Shown here: positions 45,618 to 52,861 of the stretch, piece after piece | Layout: the number at the start of each line of letters is the position of its first letter | How positions within the stretch are numbered: the first letter of the stretch is position 1 | Source: Flavobacterium sp. | GTDB lineage: Bacteria; Bacteroidota; Bacteroidia; Flavobacteriales; Flavobacteriaceae | Length of the DNA stretch: 64,000 nucleotides | Direction of reading: 5' to 3' | NCBI GenBank assembly: GCA_014379405.1 | Contig: JACMLU010000027.1 | Span: forward strand, 1-64,000 | Position numbers and translations under genes: made by a program | Notes under the pieces: model-generated | Seen by the model: only the letters and a program-made list of their open reading frames with translations | The model's database searches: none | Told to the model about the DNA's origin: nothing

Positions 45618-46034
45618 ATGATACTATTTTTGACTAGAACTTATTTCCCTGACGGAACGAATGGCAAACTCGAATACGAGGGCAAATTCATATGTCATAC
45701 AATTGAATTGCCTTGGAAGCAAAACGAAACGAAGGTTTCCTGCATTCCGGAGGGGGAATATTTTATCAGCAAACGCCACAGCAAAAAATTCCAATGGCAT
45801 TTGGAGGTTTTGGATGTCAAGAACAGAAGCTTGATTTTGTTTCATCCGGCCAACAATGCGTTACAAGAATTGAAAGGCTGCATTGCTCCCGTAACGAAAC
45901 TTTCCGGTCCCGGTTTGGGCCTGATGTCCAGAAAGGCATTTAGCCAATTGAAAAACTTGGTTTATGCCCGATTAGACCAAAAGGAAAGTGTACAACTGAT
46001 TGTTCAATCTGGATTCCTGACTTTGGAAGGATGA
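45618..46034 (+). CDS. DUF5675-family protein
   Basis: 138 residues. It begins with a L-T-R-T-Y-F-P-D-G-T-N-G-K-L strand pair, then C-H-T-I-E-L-P-W, I-P-E-G-E-Y near residue 50, L-I-L-F-H-P-A-N-N-A near 78 and a final L-K-G-C-I-A-P region. This is the DUF5675 pattern, a family found in prophages and phage-like clusters and sometimes compared with cell-wall-active L,D-transpeptidase-like folds. Catalysis is not established. The 42-base gap before it contains a tandem GATCAGT-like repeat, and GC content is raised as in the upstream gene. Confidence 0.75.
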   Translation: MILFLTRTYFPDGTNGKLEYEGKFICHTIELPWKQNETKVSCIPEGEYFISKRHSKKFQWHLEVLDVKNRSLILFHPANNALQELKGCIAPVTKLSGPGLGLMSRKAFSQLKNLVYARLDQKESVQLIVQSGFLTLEG

Positions 46035-46042
46035 TGTTGCCA

Positions 46043-46121
46043 GTTATTTCAAATTAGCCCCCAATCCCGATAGCTATCGGGAGAACTAAATGAACTATAC
46101 AGCGGCATTATACCAGAATGA
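46043..46121. repeat. direct repeat, copy A (left side of the defence-like module)
   Basis: About 78 bases starting GTTATTTCAAATTAGCCC, with a CCCGAT/ATCGGG hairpin and then a Met codon followed by a short frame encoding N-Y-T-A-A-L-Y-Q. A second imperfect copy is at 53442-53515, 7.4 kb away in the same orientation. Together they bracket the module that carries the methyltransferase operon. Confidence 0.7.
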
Positions 46122-46171
46122 TTATACTAAAAAACACTTATTAATTGTATAACAGTAAAAAAAGTAAAAAG

Positions 46172-46462
46172 ATGAATTTAGTAAAACGAGTAAAAACACC
46201 GATCCCAAAATTTTTTAAAGTGCTTCGCAATATTGGGTTGGCCTTGGCGGCCGTTGGCGGAACGATTTTGGCCGCACCCATAGCCTTGCCTGTCGTGGTG
46301 ACCACGGTTGGCGGTTATTTGGCTGTTGTTGGTGGCGTGGTTTCGGCCGTTAGCCAGTTGACTACCAGTGACGAGGGGCTTCTTCCTTCAACAGGACAGA
46401 TAGAGTCCGAGGAAGGGCTTCGACAGGCTCAGCCTGACCTACCAGAAGATGATGAGCAGTAA
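46172..46462 (+). CDS. small membrane protein with a repeat-derived tail
   Basis: 96 residues starting at 46172; a longer start at 46145 would add a lysine-rich stretch. A basic N-terminus (K-R-V-K-T-P-I-P-K-F-F-K) is followed by two hydrophobic, Gly/Ala/Val-rich segments at about residues 22-62, which would form a hairpin in the membrane. The tail contains E-E-G-L-R-Q-A-Q-P-D, the translation of a palindromic flavobacterial intergenic repeat (GGCTTCGACAGGCTCAGCC), so the C-terminus was extended by a mobile repeat. The next small gene overlaps by 14 bases. Function unknown; a holin-like role is a guess. Confidence 0.65.
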   Translation: MNLVKRVKTPIPKFFKVLRNIGLALAAVGGTILAAPIALPVVVTTVGGYLAVVGGVVSAVSQLTTSDEGLLPSTGQIESEEGLRQAQPDLPEDDEQ

Positions 46463-46625
46463 TCATACCCTGATGGGTACAGCAGGAGGTACTTTTTTGA
46501 GTGTATTGCCGAATTTGCATTCGGAAGATGTTTTTAAAACTGTAGTATTGGCTTCGATTGGAGCGATAGCCAGTTTTATTGTGTCGTTGGCACTAAAAAT
46601 CCTCCTCAAGAAGCACAAAAAGTAG
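46449..46625 (+). CDS. 58-residue single-span membrane protein, possibly holin-like
   Basis: Start ATG at 46449 inside the end of the preceding gene, stop TAG at 46623-46625. The product has a polar N-terminus, a hydrophobic segment (about residues 31-53, T-V-V-L-A-S-I-G-A-I-A) and a basic tail K-K-H-K-K. A rho-independent terminator 44 bases later supports it as the last gene of the cassette. The overlap with the upstream gene suggests translational coupling. Small size, one membrane span and a charged tail resemble phage holins, but no homology can be claimed. Confidence 0.6.
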   Translation: MMSSNHTLMGTAGGTFLSVLPNLHSEDVFKTVVLASIGAIASFIVSLALKILLKKHKK

Positions 46626-46668
46626 TTTGATTCTCGTGAGAAGCGCCATGGATTAGACGAAAGGAAAG

Positions 46669-46693
46669 CCAGATCGAAAGGTCTGGTTTTTTT
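46669..46693 (+). terminator. terminator of the small cassette
   Basis: Perfect 7-base arms (46669-46675, 46680-46686) with a GAAA tetraloop and a run of seven T. Confidence 0.9.
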
Positions 46694-46742
46694 GTTATGG
46701 ATTGAATGTGGTATAATTTATCTACCCACCTTATCTACCCAC

Positions 46743-46978
46743 CTATGGCAATTTATACTTGATAATCCAATACCCACTTTTGGTATTTCCTTTCCGCTCT
46801 AGAAGTCCTGAATCTTTCGAAAAAACCATTTTTTTTGTCAATGACAGAGCCATTAAATCAATAATAGTATTCGAGTTCTCGTTTGGAAATTTTATTGTTT
46901 TGGTGAATGTTTTTTAGTATTTCAATTCTGTTTGCAGAAAGTTTATCTACCCACCTTTCCAATTCGATTGGTCTTCTG
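46743..46978 (-). pseudogene. decayed tail of an ATP-binding/winged-helix protein, copy 1
   Basis: Reading the minus strand from 46978, one frame encodes F-R-R-P-I-E-L-E-R-W-V-D-K-L-S-A-N-R-I-E-I-L and then stops. The adjacent frame continues with G-L-L-E-R-K-G-N-T-K-S-G-Y-W-I-I-K to a stop at 46743-46745. Together they form the C-terminal winged-helix domain typical of AlbA_2/Schlafen-type ATP-binding or Fic-type proteins of Bacteroidota, with a frameshift. The rest of the gene is gone. A second remnant of the same kind is at 47600-47857. Confidence 0.65.
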
Positions 46979-47167
46979 AAAAATTACTTATAAGTTAGAG
47001 ATAATTTTGTTAAATTTATTTTTGGTACTTATTGGAGTGAGCACAGACTGTAATTCTATTCAATACATGGAGGATGTGCCTTTCTGAACGATTGGGAAGG
47101 GGAAGAATAAGTAATAAATTGTTGAATAAAGTCTTCCAAATAAATGTAATTACTCCCCGTTTTAAGA

Positions 47168-47214
47168 TTTGGTTTGCAAAAAGTGACGAACTTCATCCCC
47201 TTTTGCAAACCAAA
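47168..47214. repeat. 14-bp perfect inverted repeat
   Basis: TTTGGTTTGCAAAA (47168-47181) and its exact complement (47201-47214) with a 19-base spacer. It stands in gene-free DNA. The core resembles the arms of the larger palindrome at 47981-48029. No T-run follows, so it is not an obvious terminator. Confidence 0.6.
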
Positions 47215-47329
47215 ACTTAATTATTATTTTAATAAAAGTTCATTTTAGGGTATCTTTCTTTAAATAAAAAATTAAAAAAAAGATTTCAACTGATAGTCTT
47301 TTTGGCTTTCCAAAGGGCTTTTTCTTTAT

Positions 47330-47494
47330 CCAATAGAAAGCGTAAGCAAAATGCTAGGCCAAAGAAGCTTGAGAACAATCCAGCACTATGCCAAAATCTT
47401 GGATAGAAAAGTAAGTGATGATATGGAATTACTAAAATCTAAATTAGGTAATTTTAAACAAAATAGTAATATTTCGAATGGAACTGATTTATGA
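47330..47494 (+). pseudogene. tyrosine integrase, C-terminal fragment
   Basis: 54 codons and a stop. The reading contains P-I-E-S-V-S-K-M-L-G, then Q-R-S-L-R-T-I-Q-H-Y-A-K-I-L-D-R-K-V-S-D-D-M, which is the final catalytic block of Bacteroidota tyrosine recombinases. The expected L-G-H has become L-G-Q, so the second catalytic histidine is lost, while the nucleophile tyrosine is still present. No start codon and no upstream homology are seen. It may be the other end of the integrase whose N-terminus is at 43225, or of another one. Confidence 0.75.
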
Positions 47495-47599
47495 GTTATC
47501 AAACATCCATATGTATTGTCCTGAAAAAACACAAAATTCAAGCAAGAGCTTTGTGAAGCTGAATGAGATAATGGGTTGTGAAATCAATTATTCACCCAG

Positions 47600-47857
47600 T
47601 TATTCGCCCAACTTTGGATTAATATAGTGCAAAATCCAAACTCCACCTGTAGTTCCTTCACGCTCTAATAAGCCCATCTTTTTAAGAATTTCCATATTGT
47701 AATCTAACGTAGATGGACTTAAATCAGTTAGTTGCTGTAAAGTATTTTTTTTTATTTCTTGATTTTTGTGAATGGATTATAAAATAATAATATTTTTTTC
47801 TGATAAATGATTCACCCAATGATTCACCCAACTTTCAAAATCAAAAGGTCGTCTGAA
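47600..47857 (-). pseudogene. decayed tail of an ATP-binding/winged-helix protein, copy 2
   Basis: The minus-strand frame ending at the stop 47600-47602 encodes F-R-R-P-F-D-F-E-S-W-V-N-H, an internal stop, then S-P-S-T-L-D-Y-N-M-E-I-L-K-K-M-G-L-L-E-R-E-G. This is again the terminal winged helix of an ATP-binding (AlbA_2-like) or Fic-like protein, sharing the F-R-R-P opening and G-L-L-E-R turn with copy 1 but clearly diverged from it. A short duplication (tgattcaccca twice) disrupts the start. The catalytic part of the gene is absent. Confidence 0.65.
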
Positions 47858-47980
47858 AGCGACAGTAAACATTCCATCGGTATTGAACTCTGGTTTTTCT
47901 TCCCTCGTTTTTGGCTCCGAGTTCGGGAGACCTCACCTTTACTTTGGTTTATTTGTGGAAGACTTCGGTCAGCTGGAAAT

Positions 47981-48029
47981 ATTTTGTTTGCGAAACGCTA
48001 CACAATGTGTAGTGTTTCGCAAACAAAAT
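47981..48029. promoter_or_regulatory. 49-bp near-perfect palindrome upstream of the methyltransferase operon
   Basis: Arms of 16 bases (47981-47996 and 48014-48029), one mismatch, then a 6-base inner stem (CTACAC/GTGTAG) around AAT. It lies 138 bases before the methyltransferase start. It could be an operator for the operon, a recombination site, or a transcription stop for reads coming from the left; no T-run follows. Confidence 0.6.
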
Positions 48030-48166
48030 CACTTATTTCTGAATCGTCTATGACAAGTATTTTTTTTAATTGCTCGTATAGTTTTATGTAAATTTTCTTA
48101 TATTATTTTTTTTTATTAGTTAAGATAAAAATATGTAAATTCGCATTTGAACATTCCCTATATTAA

Positions 48167-49258
48167 ATGCACTTACATAAAAAAAAAATATCGCCTGCAA
48201 ATTTTGAAGTTGTAGATTTATTCTGCGGCGTTGGCGGGCTATCTCATGGTTTCGTTCAAGAAAATTTCAAGGTTAAAGCAGGTATTGATTTTGACAACTC
48301 TTGTTCTTATGCATTCGAAGAAAATAATGATGCTACATTTTTGCATAGAGACGTAAAAGAATTTAGTTCCACTGAGCTAAGTAACCTATATTCTAAAGGG
48401 AAATATAAAATCTTAGTTGGTTGTGCTCCATGTCAGCCTTTTTCCATTTACAATAGAAATAGTTCAAATTGCGAGAATCGTCCAGAGGACAAATGGGGTT
48501 TATTGTACTCCTTTTCCAACTTAATTGATGAACTTGAACCTGAAATTGTATCAATGGAAAATGTTCCTCTACTATTGAATTTTAATGGTGGAAAAATATT
48601 TGATGATTTCGTTAAGCGATTAGAAGATAAAAAGTATTTTATCAGCTACAAAGTACTTAACGCGCAAGATTATGGAGTAGCCCAACGTAGAAAAAGATTA
48701 ATTCTACTTGCATCAAAATTAGGTCCAATTTCGATTATATCTCCGACACACGACAAAAACACATACAAGACAGTTAAAGAAGCTATTGGTCACTTACCAA
48801 AGATTGAGGATGGTGTTTTTTGCCCTACTGACCAATTGCATTACGCAAAAAAACTCAATACAATAAATAAAAAAAGAATTCAGGCTACTAAAGAAGGTGG
48901 TTCTTGGAAAGATTGGGATGAAAGTTTATGGCTTGAATGCCATAAAAAGGAATCTGGTAAAGATTTTGGTAGTGTTTATGGTCGTATGAAATGGAATGAT
49001 GTAGCTCCAACAATGACAACTTATTGTATTGGGCTTAGCAATGGGCGCTTTGGACATCCTGAGCAAGACCGAGCAATAAGTTTACGCGAAGCTGCATTAA
49101 TTCAAAGTTTTCCTGAAAATTACAAGTTTATTGACCCAAATACTGAATTCTCATCACCAAAAATAGCTAGACAAATTGGCAATGCAGTTCCAGTTGGATT
49201 AGGAATTGCGATTGCAAAGAGTATAAAAAATCATATAAAGGCACTTGAATCAAAATAA
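48167..49258 (+). CDS. C5-cytosine DNA methyltransferase
   Basis: 363 residues with the m5C methyltransferase motifs in order: motif I V-D-L-F-C-G-V-G-G-L near residue 16, motif IV with catalytic Cys89 in G-C-A-P-C-Q-P-F-S, motif VI E-N-V near 131, motif VIII Q-R-R-K-R-L-I-L near 173, a short target-recognition region (about 200-290), and motif X R-Q-I-G-N-A-V-P near 338. It transfers a methyl group from S-adenosylmethionine to cytosine in an unknown site. The following ATPase gene overlaps it by 14 bases, so the two are translated together. No restriction endonuclease is next to it; the operon instead encodes an ATPase, a receiver-domain protein and a protease-like protein. Confidence 0.93.
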   Translation: MHLHKKKISPANFEVVDLFCGVGGLSHGFVQENFKVKAGIDFDNSCSYAFEENNDATFLHRDVKEFSSTELSNLYSKGKYKILVGCAPCQPFSIYNRNSSNCENRPEDKWGLLYSFSNLIDELEPEIVSMENVPLLLNFNGGKIFDDFVKRLEDKKYFISYKVLNAQDYGVAQRRKRLILLASKLGPISIISPTHDKNTYKTVKEAIGHLPKIEDGVFCPTDQLHYAKKLNTINKKRIQATKEGGSWKDWDESLWLECHKKESGKDFGSVYGRMKWNDVAPTMTTYCIGLSNGRFGHPEQDRAISLREAALIQSFPENYKFIDPNTEFSSPKIARQIGNAVPVGLGIAIAKSIKNHIKALESK

Positions 49259-51410
49259 AAAAACACAGGAAGAGGATAATAATAATAATAATAATCAAAC
49301 TTTGCAATGGAGGTTTGATGTTAACACTTTTCGTCTTCTCGGAAGAGACTTAATTACAGATCGTGTGACCGCAGTTTTTGAATTAGTTAAAAACTGTTAC
49401 GATGCTAATGCAAAAGAAGTTCAAATTCAATTTTTTAACATCACTAAAAAATCTGAAGTTCAAAAAATTATTATTTCCGACAATGGAATTGGAATGTCTT
49501 TTGAAGATATTAAAGACAAGTGGATGGTTGTTGGAACTAATAGCAAACGAGCCAACTTATATTCTGACAAACCTTTTAATCGTAAATATGTTGGTGAAAA
49601 AGGAATTGGAAGATTTGCAGTTGACAAACTTGGTGAACGAGTACAAATAAGAACAAAGCAGCTGGGCACAGATGCTTGGCTTTGTGTAAACATAAATTGG
49701 GATGAATACGAAGAATTATCCAAAAACTCTGTTCAAAATCAACTATCCCTATTCACTGACGTTAAAAACACATATACTTATGAAAAGGGAGATATTAATG
49801 AGCAAGGAACTCAAATTATCATATCGAAAGTTAGCGACGAATGGCAAGAAAATGACTTGGATAGATTGTATAAAGAATTATCAACGTTAGTATCACCATT
49901 CTATCCTGTCTCCCCGCCATTTGATATTCGAATGAAATGCAATGATTTCAAAAATTACGAAGATGTTCCTGTAAAACCTGAACCATTAAAGTACTATTCA
50001 CATCATGCAGAAATTAGCTTTGATAAAGAACAAAAGACTCAAGAATCACTGGTTTTTAATGAATCTAATGGGCAAATTGAAAAAATAAATGTAGAAATAA
50101 AAAGCTTTGGCCCAATTATACTTAGAATTTACTATTTCAATGAAAGTGCTAAAAGAAGGTATAACAGTGCTTACAAAAATAATGATACCAGAATTGACGG
50201 AATAAAAATTTACCGAGACGGCATAATTGCAACACCTTTTGCCGAATATGAAGCCGATGTAAATAAGAGAAGGGACATTTTAGGACTCGATAAAAGAAAA
50301 TGGAGCGGAACTTTTGACACAATTGGAACACGCGAAGTAATCGGCGTTGTCGATATTACTAAAGAAAATAATCCTAATATTATTGATGCAACAAACAGGC
50401 AAGACTTCATTGATAATAAAGAATACAGTGCTCTGAAGGAGTTTATTTTGGAGCAACTAACCGCTTTCGAAGAATTAAAAGTGTATGAAAGAACAGCAAA
50501 AAGGAGTGAAGTTGAAAACAAACTTATTGATGCTGGTAGCAACGTTAAATTTTTTGAAAAAGAACTTGATAAAATTTTCGCTGATTTAAAAACATCTAGC
50601 CCACAAGCTAAAGATGTTATAGACCTTTTGAAGAATCAGTCGCAAGAATTGCATACAACAATCAATAAAGCAATTGCTGAGCAAAAGAGGTTTCAAAAAG
50701 AAGTTGAACGAAAGGAAAAAATATTCTATAGTATTGTTTCAATGCAAGAATATGCATCTTTAGTTGCACATGCTGTCAGAACTTCAATTGCAAAGGTCAA
50801 ACATTTAGCAGAATTTTTAAAAGTAAATTTTCCAAATCCACAATTTGATGATTATTTTAAATTATATGCCGCACAAATATATAATGAAATGAATACCCTA
50901 ATTGGGGTTACAGACTTTATGTTAAGTTATGCTAGCGTTGATGAAAACTTTGAAGAGTTTAGTGTTAAATCTCTTATTAAGGATTTAATAGAAAATCAAT
51001 ATCAAGCTGTTTTTAGTAATGAAGGTATAGACACAACACTTGATATGAAAGATGAATTCATTATCGAAACTAATAAAAAAGCATTTCAGGATATTTTCCA
51101 AAATTTAATTTCCAATTCTATTAAAGCCTTAAAAAATGTAAATGATAAAAAAATTAAATGCTCAGGATTTTTGGGTACAGATAATTTTACGATATATTTC
51201 TCAGATAATGGATATGGAATAGCCCCGGAAGATAAACAATGGATTTTTGGTCTATATAATACCCGTACAGCCGAACAAGGAGGTGGTGGTGTGGGATTGT
51301 TTATAGTTGAGAAACAAATTAAATCGCTTAACGGACAAATCGAAGTAATCGATAGTGAATTTGGAGAATTTGGAGCAACATTTAAAATCACATTACCTTT
51401 TAATCAATAA
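49245..51410 (+). CDS. double GHKL ATPase: MORC/Hsp90-like N-terminus and histidine-kinase-like C-terminus
   Basis: 721 residues. An Asn run (residues 12-17, from an AAT repeat) leads into a GHKL ATPase of the Hsp90/MutL/MORC type: E46-L-V-K-N50, D79-N-G-I-G, and G117-E-K-G-I-G122. A middle domain (about 240-400) and a coiled coil (about 415-490) follow. From about 497 it looks like a sensor kinase: H-box H509-A-V-R-T, N-box with Asn620 and Asn624, G1 box D654-N-G-Y-G, and a glycine-rich G2 box G-G-G-G-V-G-L near 680. No membrane helix is present. MORC-like ATPases next to DNA methyltransferases are known in restriction-type loci. The added kinase half and the next gene (receiver-like) suggest signal transfer by phosphorylation. 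This combination is new to me. Confidence 0.88.
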   Translation: MNQNKKTQEEDNNNNNNQTLQWRFDVNTFRLLGRDLITDRVTAVFELVKNCYDANAKEVQIQFFNITKKSEVQKIIISDNGIGMSFEDIKDKWMVVGTNSKRANLYSDKPFNRKYVGEKGIGRFAVDKLGERVQIRTKQLGTDAWLCVNINWDEYEELSKNSVQNQLSLFTDVKNTYTYEKGDINEQGTQIIISKVSDEWQENDLDRLYKELSTLVSPFYPVSPPFDIRMKCNDFKNYEDVPVKPEPLKYYSHHAEISFDKEQKTQESLVFNESNGQIEKINVEIKSFGPIILRIYYFNESAKRRYNSAYKNNDTRIDGIKIYRDGIIATPFAEYEADVNKRRDILGLDKRKWSGTFDTIGTREVIGVVDITKENNPNIIDATNRQDFIDNKEYSALKEFILEQLTAFEELKVYERTAKRSEVENKLIDAGSNVKFFEKELDKIFADLKTSSPQAKDVIDLLKNQSQELHTTINKAIAEQKRFQKEVERKEKIFYSIVSMQEYASLVAHAVRTSIAKVKHLAEFLKVNFPNPQFDDYFKLYAAQIYNEMNTLIGVTDFMLSYASVDENFEEFSVKSLIKDLIENQYQAVFSNEGIDTTLDMKDEFIIETNKKAFQDIFQNLISNSIKALKNVNDKKIKCSGFLGTDNFTIYFSDNGYGIAPEDKQWIFGLYNTRTAEQGGGGVGLFIVEKQIKSLNGQIEVIDSEFGEFGATFKITLPFNQ

Positions 51411-51414
51411 AAAA

Positions 51415-52044
51415 ATGAATGAGATAGTACCAACAAAAGTTGTCGTAATTCATGACAATATAGAAGAAACTTCACCTATAATGGTCGAAATGAGAATTAA
51501 GTATGGCTTTGAAAATGTTATTTTATTTCAACATTCACAGCAAGGGTTGGATTACGTACTTTCCAATCTTGGAAACAAGATGGTTGTCCTATTAGATAAA
51601 AACTTTGATGGTAATGAAATAGATGGTATAAAAGTTTTCAGTGAAATAAGGGAAAAGACATCTTTGGTTTATATAATTCTAATTACTGTAAGCAAAATTT
51701 CTGAAATCAATAGCGAAACTCTTAAAATGCTTATCAATAAGGATTTATTTAAACTTGAGAGTTTTACTCAGGACTATCGAAAAATTATTGAATTAGTAGA
51801 TGATGCACTTTCAACTCTTAATGTTAGGATTGATGCCGTTATTGAAGATTGGATAATGAGGCACCCAATTGAAAAAAGAGAACAAATAATTCTTAAAACT
51901 CGGGATGGTCAAGCTTATTCAATGAATGATATTTTAGAAAGCATAAGAAAAGAAACGTCAGTTGGTATCCAATTCGAGAGAAATCTATTAAAATTAGCCA
52001 TTGAACTATTTAGTCGTCAAAAATTGAAATTAGATGATAAATAA
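51415..52044 (+). CDS. response-regulator-like protein with unknown C-terminal domain
   Basis: 209 residues from the ATG at 51415, four bases after the ATPase stop; an upstream in-frame Met lies inside that gene. Residues 1-125 look like a receiver domain: Asp14 in V-I-H-D, the probable phosphorylated Asp61 at the end of M-V-V-L-L-D, Thr91 in I-I-L-I-T-V and Lys113 in D-L-F-K. Residues 130-209 are helical, with I-E-D-W-I-M-R-H-P and Y-S-M-N-D-I-L-E-S-I-R-K-E, and match no DNA-binding output I know. The last 11 bases overlap the protease-like gene. It probably receives phosphate from the kinase-like half of the upstream protein and passes the signal on (inference). Confidence 0.78.
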   Translation: MNEIVPTKVVVIHDNIEETSPIMVEMRIKYGFENVILFQHSQQGLDYVLSNLGNKMVVLLDKNFDGNEIDGIKVFSEIREKTSLVYIILITVSKISEINSETLKMLINKDLFKLESFTQDYRKIIELVDDALSTLNVRIDAVIEDWIMRHPIEKREQIILKTRDGQAYSMNDILESIRKETSVGIQFERNLLKLAIELFSRQKLKLDDK

Positions 52045-52672
52045 AATTATTGTTTACGATGATAATGATTTTGAGTTAGGAGAATATTTTGAAACTAGCT
52101 ACCAAGATATTACTGATAATGTTTCACTATTGGATTATGTATCTACAAATTCTGTGGATGGAATGACTTGCAATATAGAGCATATAAGTGGTCTACTAGC
52201 TGGATTTAACCAAAGTCCTTCAGTATTTATTGGTATCTCACATGGCAATGAAAACGAAATGGTAATGAATAACTGCGGTGCCTATGTAAATGCAACAAAT
52301 GCACACAATTTCATTAATTCTTTAGTTTTTTCAGCGACTTGTAGAAGTGCAAAAAAACTTGGACCAGTTTTATTAGCAAACGGATGCAATTCTTTTATTG
52401 GATTTATTGATGATGCTCTTGCTACATATGATGAATTTTATCACTTATACACTGCTTGTGAAAACTATTGCATTAAAGAATTTTTAAATACTGAAAAGTC
52501 TTTACAAACATCTTATGACGAAATGATGGATTATTTTGACAATCAGATTAACTTATTGTTTGAAGGAGATGGCGACGAAGTACTGGTAGGAATGGAGCTC
52601 CAATCAAATAAAGACTGTTTAGTTTTATTAGGTAATCAATCAGCATTAACGAAATCGTATTATAACATTTAA
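52034..52672 (+). CDS. small caspase-like (CHAT-type) protease
   Basis: 212 residues, no signal peptide. The fold cues of clan CD proteases are present: a hydrophobic strand leading to H70-G in G-I-S-H-G-N, a second strand leading to C103 in F-S-A-T-C-R-S-A, and then the CHAT-type L-L-A-N-G-C-N-S-F-I-G-F-I-D-D turn. His70 and Cys103 would be the dyad. Length is close to a bare catalytic domain. Caspase-like effectors act in several bacterial immune systems, such as CRISPR-linked and gasdermin-linked ones. As last gene of the operon, overlapping the receiver gene, it is the likely effector. No gasdermin or other evident target is encoded nearby. The call rests on motifs, not on an alignment. 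Confidence 0.72.
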   Translation: MINKIIVYDDNDFELGEYFETSYQDITDNVSLLDYVSTNSVDGMTCNIEHISGLLAGFNQSPSVFIGISHGNENEMVMNNCGAYVNATNAHNFINSLVFSATCRSAKKLGPVLLANGCNSFIGFIDDALATYDEFYHLYTACENYCIKEFLNTEKSLQTSYDEMMDYFDNQINLLFEGDGDEVLVGMELQSNKDCLVLLGNQSALTKSYYNI

Positions 52673-52839
52673 GATTAACAAATTCTTTACAATTCCAACA
52701 ATTCCACCCTATGATTTCACACCATTCCATCTATCAAAAATAGAATAGTAATCAAGAAATGTAAACATCCTGAACTCAGTTACTCCCGATTTGACAAATA
52801 TTAATTCGAAATAGACAAGCGACTTAAAAGCACAAAAAA

Positions 52840-52859
52840 AAGATGCCATTAGGCATCTT
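52840..52859. terminator. terminator between the operon and the convergent HTH gene
   Basis: Perfect 8-base arms (52840-52847, 52852-52859) around ATTA, with a long A-run on the left that is a U-tract for the minus-strand gene. It can also end the plus-strand operon. Confidence 0.8.
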
Positions 52860-52861
52860 AA

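Noticed and set aside
47807..48091. 94-codon plus-strand open frame before the methyltransferase
   Set aside because: It lies antisense to the decayed winged-helix tail and across the large palindrome. Its composition is not protein-like.
49278..49295. AAT repeat as a phase-variation switch of the ATPase gene
   Set aside because: The repeat unit is three bases, so gain or loss changes the number of Asn residues but not the reading frame.
48167..52672. Ordinary type II restriction-modification system
   Set aside because: A methyltransferase is present, but none of the other three products shows nuclease motifs.
48167..52672. Known Detocs system
   Set aside because: Detocs has a kinase, a phosphate-buffer protein and a receiver fused to an effector such as a nucleosidase. 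Here the effector is separate, protease-like, and a DNA methyltransferase is included.
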